Below, piece after piece: positions 23,842 through 30,100 of a stretch of DNA of 30,100 nucleotides; position 1 is the first letter of the stretch; every line of letters starts with the position of its first letter. The DNA lies in contig CADBMY010000303.1 of NCBI GenBank assembly GCA_902795905.1, positions 1 through 30,100 of the forward strand, read 5' to 3'. The translations under genes and the position numbers were made by a program. The notes below the pieces were generated by a model, which had not been told where the DNA came from, made no database searches, and was given only the letters and a program-made list of their open reading frames with translations. The DNA is from an uncultured Erysipelotrichaceae bacterium. GTDB lineage: Bacteria > Bacillota_I > Bacilli_A > Erysipelotrichales > Erysipelotrichaceae.

Positions 23842-24005
23842 GTTTTGTTTCCTCCTTAAATCTATGGCCGAGAAACAATAACAGGTGCAGATCATCATTG
23901 AGGAGTGTAGCTATTATCCGTTTCACCTATTGCAGCAGGTTACTTCGGCGACATCAGCGCTAGCTACGCTTTACACAAGACTCTGCATGCTGCCATTATT
24001 CGCGC
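23842..24005 (-). promoter_or_regulatory. rpsD leader RNA, candidate S4 autoregulatory element
   Basis: The predicted rpsD transcript has an untranslated leader of about 164 bases. A 7-bp helix GTAGCTA/TAGCTAC encloses a short GCG-CGC hairpin and a CCG...CGG arm with an inner ACCT/AGGT pair, and GTGTA/TACAC could pair alternatively with part of the same region. In B. subtilis S4 represses its own gene through such a leader. I infer the same here from position and folding, without a consensus match. Confidence 0.5.
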
Positions 24006-24034
24006 CAAATAACTATATCAAAAAGAGTTATTTG
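24006..24034. repeat. Inverted repeat overlapping the rpsD promoter
   Basis: CAAATAACT (24006-24014) and AGTTATTTG (24026-24034) are perfect inverted copies separated by 11 bases. They cover the -10 and most of the spacer of the rpsD promoter, a possible operator position. Confidence 0.6.
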
Positions 24035-24040
24035 CGTCAA
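24012..24040 (-). promoter_or_regulatory. rpsD promoter
   Basis: On the minus strand TTGACG (24040-24035) and TATAGT (24017-24012) are exactly 17 bases apart. The expected start is near 24005. A 9-bp inverted repeat overlaps the -10 and spacer. Confidence 0.8.
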
Positions 24041-24073
24041 CAAAGTCATTAATAAAGATAAATTTACCAGTAT

Positions 24074-24084
24074 TGTGATAGAAT
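24074..24084 (+). promoter_or_regulatory. ezrA extended -10 promoter
   Basis: TGTGA followed by TAGAAT fits the TRTGn-extended -10 seen elsewhere in the window. The expected start near 24091 precedes GAGAGG and the ATG at 24113. Confidence 0.5.
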
Positions 24085-24112
24085 AAGAGGTATATTGAGA
24101 GGTTGGATCGGA

Positions 24113-25840
24113 ATGAGCAGAGTATTGGAAATCCTGGCAGACATCAGAGTGATCATTGGTATCGCTGTATTGGTCGTTCTGCTGATCATTTGGTTTATCG
24201 TACAGAAGGTCAGAAGCAGCAGCTACAGACGTATTCTTGAAGAGCTTGAGGTCAGATATAACAATATCAAGAGCGTACCGCTCTCTTTCAAGCTGAACAA
24301 GGCTGTAGCCATTTCCCGTGTTGATCCTGATGCGATGAACAGAGTGGCTAATTCCAAAGAGGAGTTCGATAAAGCGGACGCCAACCTGAAACAGATCCAG
24401 CAGGCTCTTGCGGATACGGAGGATGAGATCCTTGTCGGTAAGCTCAGAAGGGCCAAAGCAGATCTGGATGATCTTGAAGCCAGTATCAAGCTTGGTGAAA
24501 AGCAGGTAGCGGATCTGAATGCGTTCCTGGATGAGATCCTTGAGAAGGAGACCCAGACCCGTGAACAGGTCAACGAACTGAAGAATACATTCCGCTCTCT
24601 GAAATCCCAGCTCAACGAGAACAGCAGCCAGTTGTCCTATATCTGGCCGGTGCTTGAAGATCTCGTGTCCGATACCGAAAAGAGATTCTCTGCATTTGAA
24701 GAATGGATGTATGCGTCTGACTTCGGCAAAGCTTCCGAAGAACTGCGCGGCATTGAGAAGAATACCGACCGCATTGCGGCAATGAACCGTGATTATCCTG
24801 CGCTTCTTGAGGATGCCAGAGGTGTTATTCCGCAGCTGATCGAAGTTGTTCATGATGATTATCAGAAGGCTTCCGAGAAGGGTGTTTTCCTCAAGCATCT
24901 TGAAGTGGAAAAGAATCTGGGGACGATCACAAACGGTCTGAAGACAGATCTTGAAAACCTGAAAAAGGGTCAGGAAACAGATGTCAGGACCAACCTGGAT
25001 GATTATAAAGCCCGTCTTACACAGCTGAAGGATGCTGTAGACAGTGAGACAGATGCGTTTGAACAGCTGAACAGTCTGACGGAAGATACGCAGAATATGC
25101 TCAAGGCGGCCCAGAATTCCCTGAGCTTCATCAAGACACAGTATGCCAAGATGCGTGTCAGATTCGGTCTTGAGGGCTTTGATGAGAGTATTTCCGCAAT
25201 TGAAGATCAGCTCAATGCGGTAACGGCAGAACTGAACGAAAAGACTGCAGAAGATGATGAATTCGTTCCTGCCAGTGAGAAGGTACTGCGTCTGCAGCAG
25301 AAAGCACAGAAGCTGACGGAGGCTGATGCGGCGATCAATGCCATGCGGACAAAGATCGAGAATGCCAGCGGTGATGAAGACAGAGCGAAGAAACAGCTTG
25401 TCAAACTGCAGGTGATCATGAACCAAATGGAAGTCTCGATCCGCAAATACAAACTGCCGACGATCTCGGCACAGTATGAAGAAGATATGGCCAAGGCGAA
25501 GGAGTATATCCGCAGACTTGAAGGTCTGATCGATGAGAATCCGCTGAATGTCAATCTGCTGAATTCCACGCTTACCGATGCGATCGACTTCATCTATAAG
25601 CTCTACAACAATGTAAATAACGTTGTCGGTGCTGTGGTGATGGTAGAGAATACGATCGTCTTCGGCAACCGTTATCGTTCGACATATTCCGATATTGATT
25701 CCGAACTGACAAAGTCTGAACTGAGTTTCCGTAACGGTGATTATACAACAGCTCTGACGATCGCCATTGCGACGATCGAGAAGATCTTCCCCGGAAACTA
25801 TGAAAAACTGGTAAAGGATAATGCCAAAGGCGGCGAATAG
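24113..25840 (+). CDS. ezrA: Septation ring formation regulator EzrA
   Basis: EzrA is a membrane-anchored spectrin-like protein that limits FtsZ ring formation to midcell and links division with wall synthesis. The 575-residue protein has one N-terminal membrane segment (IIGIAVLVVLLIIWFIVQ, about 12-29) followed by a long, heptad-rich helical region with many Glu, Lys and Leu to the C-terminus, which is the EzrA layout and length. I chose ATG 24113 with GAGAGG upstream; a TTG at 24095 would add six residues. It lies between rpsD and an iscS-thiI pair, the same neighbourhood as in B. subtilis. Its end overlaps iscS by 20 bases. Confidence 0.92.
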   Translation: MSRVLEILADIRVIIGIAVLVVLLIIWFIVQKVRSSSYRRILEELEVRYNNIKSVPLSFKLNKAVAISRVDPDAMNRVANSKEEFDKADANLKQIQQALADTEDEILVGKLRRAKADLDDLEASIKLGEKQVADLNAFLDEILEKETQTREQVNELKNTFRSLKSQLNENSSQLSYIWPVLEDLVSDTEKRFSAFEEWMYASDFGKASEELRGIEKNTDRIAAMNRDYPALLEDARGVIPQLIEVVHDDYQKASEKGVFLKHLEVEKNLGTITNGLKTDLENLKKGQETDVRTNLDDYKARLTQLKDAVDSETDAFEQLNSLTEDTQNMLKAAQNSLSFIKTQYAKMRVRFGLEGFDESISAIEDQLNAVTAELNEKTAEDDEFVPASEKVLRLQQKAQKLTEADAAINAMRTKIENASGDEDRAKKQLVKLQVIMNQMEVSIRKYKLPTISAQYEEDMAKAKEYIRRLEGLIDENPLNVNLLNSTLTDAIDFIYKLYNNVNNVVGAVVMVENTIVFGNRYRSTYSDIDSELTKSELSFRNGDYTTALTIAIATIEKIFPGNYEKLVKDNAKGGE

Positions 25841-26960
25841 AGTATATTTTGACTCCAGCAGTACGACGAAGATCAATGACGAAGTACTGGCAACCTATAA
25901 AGAACTGCTCACTAATTACTATGTAAATAGTGAGTCTCTTTATAGTGAGGGGACAGAGATCTACAGGATGCTGGAGAGATCCAGGGCTGCGGCAGCTTCT
26001 CTGCTCGGTGTGGAGCCTTCAGAGATCATCTATACATCAGGATCCAGTGAGGCAAATTCCTCGGCTGTCAAGGGTGTAAGTTTTGCCTGTCCCGGAAAGA
26101 AACATATCATTACGACACAGATCGAGCATTCCAGTCTGCTTAACGCATGCCGGCAGATGGAGAATATCTTCGGCTATGATGTGACATATCTTCCGGTAGA
26201 CAGATACGGTACCGTGAAGGCGGAGGATGTACTGCGGAACCTGCGTGATGACACGGTTCTGGTATCGGTCATGCATGTAAACAATGAGACCGGTGCAGTC
26301 AATCCGATCGCTGAGATCGCCGAGATCGTCAAGAAGAAGAGTCATGCGTATTTTCATACGGATATGACACAGTCTGTGGGAAAGATCCCGATCAGTCTGC
26401 GGAACGTTGATCTGGCTTCGATGTCAGCGCATAAGATCGAAGGTCTTAAGGGCAGCGGTATTCTGATCAGGAAAACACATGTGCCGTTTGTACCGCTGAT
26501 CAACGGCGGTGAGCAGGAGTTCGGTCTGCGCGGCGGGACTTCCAACGCACCGGTCAATATCGTCTTTGCGAAGACACTGAGACTTGCGCTTGAGAACCGT
26601 GAGAAGTACCATGATCATATTGCGTCACTGAGTGATCATCTGAAGGAAGAACTGACAAAGATACCGGGTATAGAGATGAATACACCGGAAGCTGCCATGG
26701 ATGGGATCGTCAATTTTTCCTATGAGAATATCCCCAGTGAGGTCATGCAGAATGCCCTGAATCAGGCCGGATTCATGGTGTCTGCCCGCAGTACATGTGA
26801 GAGTCATTCGAATAATCCCAGCTATGTACTGACAGCTATGGGATATTCTGACCGCAGAGCTTCCAGCTCCATACGTGTCAGTCTTTCACGGTTTAATACA
26901 GCAGAAGAAACGGACAGGTTTATCCTGGCATTGAAGGAGATCATCGCACATTATGGTTAA
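25821..26960 (+). CDS. Cysteine desulfurase (IscS/NifZ type) partnered with ThiI
   Basis: This PLP enzyme takes sulfur from cysteine and passes it as persulfide to partners, most likely ThiI encoded next. The 379-residue class V aminotransferase-fold protein has the PLP lysine in SAHKIEGLKGSG, HTDMTQSVGK, the GGEQEFGLRGGTSN motif and the catalytic Cys in SARSTCESHSNN. The N-terminal VYFDSSSTTK replaces the usual YFDNAATT. The ATG lies within the end of ezrA, with AAAGGA very close upstream. The stop overlaps thiI by eight bases. In Bacillota this dedicated copy (NifZ) works in 4-thiouridine synthesis. Confidence 0.93.
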   Translation: MPKAANRVYFDSSSTTKINDEVLATYKELLTNYYVNSESLYSEGTEIYRMLERSRAAAASLLGVEPSEIIYTSGSSEANSSAVKGVSFACPGKKHIITTQIEHSSLLNACRQMENIFGYDVTYLPVDRYGTVKAEDVLRNLRDDTVLVSVMHVNNETGAVNPIAEIAEIVKKKSHAYFHTDMTQSVGKIPISLRNVDLASMSAHKIEGLKGSGILIRKTHVPFVPLINGGEQEFGLRGGTSNAPVNIVFAKTLRLALENREKYHDHIASLSDHLKEELTKIPGIEMNTPEAAMDGIVNFSYENIPSEVMQNALNQAGFMVSARSTCESHSNNPSYVLTAMGYSDRRASSSIRVSLSRFNTAEETDRFILALKEIIAHYG

Positions 26961-28140
26961 ATACGATACGGTACTGATCCGTTACGGAGAACTGACGACA
27001 AAGGGTAAGAACCGGAAGGACTTTATCCGTCAGCTGGAACGGAATATCAGGCATATTCTTGAAGATATCGACGGTCTTGTGTATGAACGTACATATGACC
27101 GTATGTATATACGTCTTAACGGTGCTGACAGTGAAACTGTCGGGGAAAGACTGAAGAAGGTCTTCGGCATCAGTTCCTTTTCATTTACCGAGAAGGTTGC
27201 AAGTGACATCGAGACGATCAGTCAGACGTGTCTGCGCATTGCGGCAGAATCGGGAAAGAACACATTCAAGATCATTGCCAGAAGACATGACAAGACGTTC
27301 CCATTGGTCAGTGACCAGATCAACCGGGCAGCTGCTTCAGTGATCCTGAAGAATACCGATCTGCGTGTCGATGTCCACCAGCCGGAACTGCCGATCTACA
27401 TCGAAGTACACCGGGAGTATACATATATTACTTCCGACAAGATCCGCGGTGCCGGAGGTTATCCGACAGGGATCAACGGCAGGGTATTACTGCTGCTTTC
27501 CGGCGGTATCGATTCACCGGTGGCTGCGTATGAGCTGATGAAGCGGGGACTGCGGGTGGAAGCTGTGCATTTTGCGGCACCGCCGTATACCTCTGACAAT
27601 GCCAGACAGAAAGTGATCGATCTTGCCGGCATGGTCAGTGAATACCAGGGCAGTATGCGTGTACATGTGATCAACTTTACGAATCTGCAGCTGAAGATTT
27701 ACGAGAAAGCCGGAGATTCCTATGCGATCACGATCATGCGGAGAATGATGTTCCGCATTGCCGAAGCTGTCGCACGCAGGGAGAACTGCCTGGCGATCGC
27801 GACCGGAGAAAGCATCGGCCAGGTTGCCTCACAGACCCTTGAAAGCATGTCCGTGATCAACGATGTCGTACGTATTCCGGTGATCAGACCGCTGGTATGT
27901 GCAGACAAGATCGAGATCATTGATCTGGCAAGAAAGATCGGAACCTATGAGACTTCGATCCTGCCGTATGAAGACTGCTGTACGATCTTTGACCCGAAGA
28001 ATCCGGTCACGAAGCCGACCCTGAAGCGCTGTGAGGAGATCGAGGAAAAGTTTGAATATCAGCCGTATATCGAAGAATGCATCACCGGTGAAGAGATCGT
28101 TATTGCCGAGCCAAAGAAAGAAAGAGAAGACTATCTCTAA
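26953..28140 (+). CDS. thiI: tRNA 4-thiouridine synthase ThiI
   Basis: ThiI adenylates U8 of tRNA and inserts sulfur to make 4-thiouridine; in some organisms it also serves thiazole synthesis. The 395-residue protein has an N-terminal ferredoxin-like/THUMP region (about 1-165) and a PP-loop ATPase domain with LLLLSGGIDSPVAAYELMKRG (quoted in part: SGGIDSP). There is no C-terminal rhodanese domain, as is normal in Bacillota; YEDCCTIF may hold the acceptor cysteines. It overlaps the cysteine desulfurase gene by eight bases, a strong functional link. The small 82-residue gene follows after 11 bases. Confidence 0.95.
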   Translation: MVKYDTVLIRYGELTTKGKNRKDFIRQLERNIRHILEDIDGLVYERTYDRMYIRLNGADSETVGERLKKVFGISSFSFTEKVASDIETISQTCLRIAAESGKNTFKIIARRHDKTFPLVSDQINRAAASVILKNTDLRVDVHQPELPIYIEVHREYTYITSDKIRGAGGYPTGINGRVLLLLSGGIDSPVAAYELMKRGLRVEAVHFAAPPYTSDNARQKVIDLAGMVSEYQGSMRVHVINFTNLQLKIYEKAGDSYAITIMRRMMFRIAEAVARRENCLAIATGESIGQVASQTLESMSVINDVVRIPVIRPLVCADKIEIIDLARKIGTYETSILPYEDCCTIFDPKNPVTKPTLKRCEEIEEKFEYQPYIEECITGEEIVIAEPKKEREDYL

Positions 28141-28151
28141 GGAGTAACAGT

Positions 28152-28400
28152 ATGGGCCTTTTCAGAAAACATGATAAAAAGATCGCCGAGAAGTTCAAGG
28201 AGATCATGACACAGGGAACCAGCCAGACCGAAAGTGAGTTTCTTGACAGTCTGAATATTATTACACGGATCATCGAGAACGATGATACATATTCTACAAA
28301 CGAGAAGCTGAAGATCTATGAACTGCTGTCCATGATCAGCAACTGCGCACCGGCGAAGCGGCAGAAGTATGCCGGAAAACTGTATAAACTTCTGAAATAA
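28152..28400 (+). CDS. Small helical protein of unknown function downstream of thiI
   Basis: I do not recognise this 82-residue protein. It begins MGLFRKHDKKIAEKFKEIM and is rich in Lys, Glu, Ile and Leu, with predicted helices throughout, no cysteine-rich motif and no membrane segment. Residues 30-75 (LNIITRIIENDDTYSTN onward) look amphipathic, as in a small helical bundle. AAGGAGT lies seven bases before the ATG, so it is a real gene. Spacing suggests co-transcription with ezrA-iscS-thiI. Its stop abuts that of the convergent metallophosphoesterase gene with no gap. Confidence 0.8.
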   Translation: MGLFRKHDKKIAEKFKEIMTQGTSQTESEFLDSLNIITRIIENDDTYSTNEKLKIYELLSMISNCAPAKRQKYAGKLYKLLK

Positions 28401-29264
28401 TCAGTTATTAACCTCAAGGTGTTCAAGACGATAGAGTACGATTTCTGCATTAGCCAGGAATCGTACATCTTTTATTGTGGTGCCGACACCGTTGGTGATA
28501 TCGACAGTGAAGGTGCCGCCGACAGTGTGTCTGCCGCGGAAGTAGTGCTCAGCCATCTCCGGCTTGTACAGAGAATCAAAATACCAGAAGACCTGACCGC
28601 CGTGACTGTGACCGGCAAGGAAATACCGTGTCGTATCAGCAGGAACAAGGTCGGCAGTATCCGGTGTGTGGCATACGGTGATCACATAGCTGCTGCGGGA
28701 AACATTGGCATAGGCGGCGTTGATGTCGGTCGTACCGTTGACACCGTTGTCAAGACCGACCAGTGTGATGGAACCGGAGCCGGTATTGCGCAGATTGATC
28801 GAAGTATTGTTCAGTACTTCAAAGTCACCGCGGTAGAGAACATCCGCAACATTGACAGCCCGCTGATCCGAACTTCTGTCGGTATCGCCGTAGACCGCAA
28901 ATTTGCCGAGAGGCGCCTTGATCTCCTGCAGCAGGGAAGCGACGGTGTTCAGGGTAACGACATTGATCGGCTTGGCCATGGCGTCAAAGATATCACCGCC
29001 GAAGATCACGATATCAGCCGACAGTTCATTGATCTCATTGACCAGTTTCTGCATGCGGTCCTTATCCATGAAGTTGTTATAGTCAAGATCGGAGAAGAAC
29101 AGGATCGTTACGCCGTCCATCTGTTCGGGAATGTATACCGATGATAATGTCTCATGACGGATATTGAAGCGTGAGGGTGCAGAATAAAAAGCATCATAAG
29201 TGAGAGCACCTGTGATGGTCAGGACAAGGATCAGTACAAGGAGGATTTTCTGCCAGATCTTCAT
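28401..29264 (-). CDS. Membrane-anchored metallophosphoesterase with altered metal ligands
   Basis: This 287-residue protein starts with one membrane or signal helix (MKIWQKILLVLILVLTITG) and continues as a calcineurin-like phosphoesterase outside the cytoplasm. Retained motifs are FGGDIFDA, VCHTPD and AGHSHGGQV. However, the first metal motif, normally DLH, reads FSDLDYNN, and the GN(H/D/E) motif reads YGDTDRSS, so one His and the catalytic-site Asn are replaced by Asp. Activity may be lost or changed. The ATG at 29264 follows AGGA by seven bases; upstream ATGs such as 29285 are less likely because they precede the promoter's expected start. It is divergent from the HAD-like gene. Confidence 0.85.
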   Translation of the reverse strand: MKIWQKILLVLILVLTITGALTYDAFYSAPSRFNIRHETLSSVYIPEQMDGVTILFFSDLDYNNFMDKDRMQKLVNEINELSADIVIFGGDIFDAMAKPINVVTLNTVASLLQEIKAPLGKFAVYGDTDRSSDQRAVNVADVLYRGDFEVLNNTSINLRNTGSGSITLVGLDNGVNGTTDINAAYANVSRSSYVITVCHTPDTADLVPADTTRYFLAGHSHGGQVFWYFDSLYKPEMAEHYFRGRHTVGGTFTVDITNGVGTTIKDVRFLANAEIVLYRLEHLEVNN

Positions 29265-29280
29265 ATCTATATCCTGTCTA

Positions 29281-29291
29281 ATCATAGCACA
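29281..29291 (-). promoter_or_regulatory. Metallophosphoesterase extended -10 promoter
   Basis: On the minus strand TGTGC followed by TATGAT (29286-29281) forms an extended -10. The expected start near 29275 leaves a leader of about ten bases containing AGGA. Confidence 0.5.
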
Positions 29292-29306
29292 ATTGCCTGT
29301 GATTGT

Positions 29307-29317
29307 TATGGTATAAT
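29307..29317 (+). promoter_or_regulatory. HAD-like gene extended -10 promoter
   Basis: TATGG followed by a consensus TATAAT (29312-29317) is a full extended -10, back to back with the opposite promoter. The start is expected near 29324. Confidence 0.6.
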
Positions 29318-29352
29318 ACGACGTGATGAACATGTTAAGAAACAGGGTGATC

Positions 29353-30100
29353 ATGACACTGTCCGTGCTTCTCAACGAGAGCGGTACGCTGCGCCCGGGA
29401 GCGGCAGAACTGATCGAAGAACTGAGGAATACAGGCAGCAGTTATCTGATCCTGACCGAAAGAAGTCTGCAGAACAGTGCGGAGATCGCTGCGGATCTGC
29501 AGAAAAGAGGACTGCGCGGTGTGCGTCCTGAGCATATTTATACGACATCGATGGCAGCGGCAGAGCGCATACATACCTATGCCCCGGCCAAAAACAAAGC
29601 CGGCTATATCGGCAGTAAGGCAATAGAAGAGGCGCTTTCCGCCAACGAATTCAGTATCGTCCAGGAACATGCGGACTGGCTGTTTATCGGCAAGGACAGG
29701 AATACGGTCTTTACTGACTACGGATATGCGCTGAAGCTGATCGCCGAAGGTGCAGAGATGATCGCCGTCGATATCGCAAGACTGGACAAGGGCAGAGATG
29801 CCGTGTATCCGGGTCCCGGTGCTGTTGTTAAGATGCTGGAGCACGCTTCCGGCAGGAAAGCGGTCATGATGTGTTTTCCGTCTCATCATCTGCTGGCAGC
29901 AGCGATGCGGCATATGAATGCACTGCAGGAGGAGACCGTATTTGTCTGTACAGATCTGAAAACGGAAGTGACGGCAGGAAAGAAATGCGGTGTGCTTACC
30001 GTGCTGGCAGTAGACGGATATGATCAGAATCAGGGATTGTTTGATCAGGAGATCCACCCTGATATGGTGATCAGTGATCTGCGGGGACTTTATGGGAGGA
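29353..30100 (+). CDS. HAD-superfamily IIA (NagD-like) protein lacking catalytic residues (3' end outside window)
   Basis: The reading frame is open to the window end (249 residues so far). Length and pattern fit NagD-like HAD phosphatases: LRPGAAELIEELR, WLFIGKDRNTVFTDY, and YPGPGAVVKMLEHASG correspond to conserved segments. The catalytic residues do not: the DxDGT nucleophile motif reads NESGT, the GKP lysine motif reads CFPS, and GDxxxTD reads CTDLKTE. It is therefore probably a pseudo-enzyme. Start choice: ATG 29353 has AGGGTGATC directly upstream; in-frame ATGs at 29326 and 29332 and a GTG at 29323 are alternatives that lie at the predicted transcription start. Confidence 0.8.
   Translation, partial: MTLSVLLNESGTLRPGAAELIEELRNTGSSYLILTERSLQNSAEIAADLQKRGLRGVRPEHIYTTSMAAAERIHTYAPAKNKAGYIGSKAIEEALSANEFSIVQEHADWLFIGKDRNTVFTDYGYALKLIAEGAEMIAVDIARLDKGRDAVYPGPGAVVKMLEHASGRKAVMMCFPSHHLLAAAMRHMNALQEETVFVCTDLKTEVTAGKKCGVLTVLAVDGYDQNQGLFDQEIHPDMVISDLRGLYGR

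Noticed and set aside
23842..24005. Lysine or other metabolite riboswitch, suggested by GTCGCCGAAG in the rpsD leader
   Set aside because: Only this short string resembles known riboswitch cores; the other conserved elements are missing and the downstream gene is rpsD.
23996..25876. A 626-codon open frame on the minus strand antisense to all of ezrA
   Set aside because: It mirrors ezrA codon periodicity, lacks a ribosome binding site, has no recognisable domain and overlaps the rpsD and ezrA promoters. ezrA has family features and synteny.
28419..29144. A 241-codon plus-strand frame across the metallophosphoesterase gene
   Set aside because: The minus strand carries GHSHGG and other metallophosphoesterase motifs; the plus frame has none and no start signals.
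29323..29334. A third leaderless start for the HAD-like gene
   Set aside because: In-frame ATG/GTG codons do lie at the predicted transcription start, but ATG 29353 has a strong AGGGTGATC site and fits the family N-terminus better.
29335..30057. A 240-codon minus-strand frame at the window end
   Set aside because: It is antisense to the HAD-like gene, which has a consensus promoter, a ribosome binding site and family-like segments.
1..30100. CRISPR array, tRNA/rRNA genes, insertion sequences or prophage genes
   Set aside because: No regularly spaced repeats, no tRNA-like cloverleaf, no transposase or integrase motifs were seen on either strand.

Overview
The window reads as a chromosomal housekeeping segment of a low-to-mid GC Bacillota. 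Gene order (priA-rsmB-rlmN-prpC-prkC-rsgA-rpe-thiN-rpmB; ezrA-iscS-thiI next to rpsD), strong AGGAGG ribosome binding sites and a PASTA kinase all point there. An Erysipelotrichia-like lineage is my best guess, from the placement of ftsA-ftsZ after rpmB, the absence of a spoVM-like ORF between thiN and rpmB, and the divergent FtsA. That is inference, not proof. No tRNA, rRNA, CRISPR array or IS element was seen, and there is no gene-free stretch above 300 bases.

Layout. 1-8370 (+): one tightly packed operon with overlapping or abutting genes. It runs from PriA (5' end outside the window) through rRNA methylation (RsmB, RlmN), the Ser/Thr phosphatase-kinase pair, RsgA, Rpe and thiamine pyrophosphokinase, and closes at a bidirectional terminator facing rpmB (-). 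8756-11233 (+): ftsA-ftsZ with its own promoter and terminator. 11250-12941: two YczE-type membrane proteins in opposite orientation around an internally deleted ABC exporter gene. 12942-15565 (-): tdk, then an M20 peptidase and a flavodoxin/ferredoxin fusion. 15626-20926 (+): Nudix hydrolase plus a papain-fold-like unknown, a large membrane-anchored peptidoglycan hydrolase, a ParB-domain mini-protein and RluB. 20875-22518 (-): rqcH, converging on and overlapping rluB. 22537-23200 (+): gmk. 23205-24040 (-): rpsD with a long structured leader. 24074-28400 (+): ezrA-iscS-thiI and a small unknown. 28401-29317: a metallophosphoesterase (-) divergent from a HAD-like gene (+) cut by the window end.

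How they connect. Translation and ribosome biogenesis or quality control dominate (RsmB, RlmN, RsgA, L28, RluB, RqcH, S4). Cell division and wall genes follow (FtsA, FtsZ, EzrA, PrkC/PrpC, the GH73-type hydrolase). IscS and ThiI form the usual sulfur relay for tRNA 4-thiouridine.

Most worth a second look: three proteins whose catalytic motifs are eroded (FtsA, the metallophosphoesterase and the HAD protein); two genes whose extended -10 promoter sits exactly six bases from the ATG with no ribosome binding site, suggesting leaderless mRNAs; an intrinsic terminator for rluB written inside the antisense rqcH coding sequence; an in-frame deletion remnant of an ABC exporter; and a Nudix-coupled Cys/His/Asn protein of unknown function. 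I did not recognise a clearly novel multi-gene defence or mobile system.
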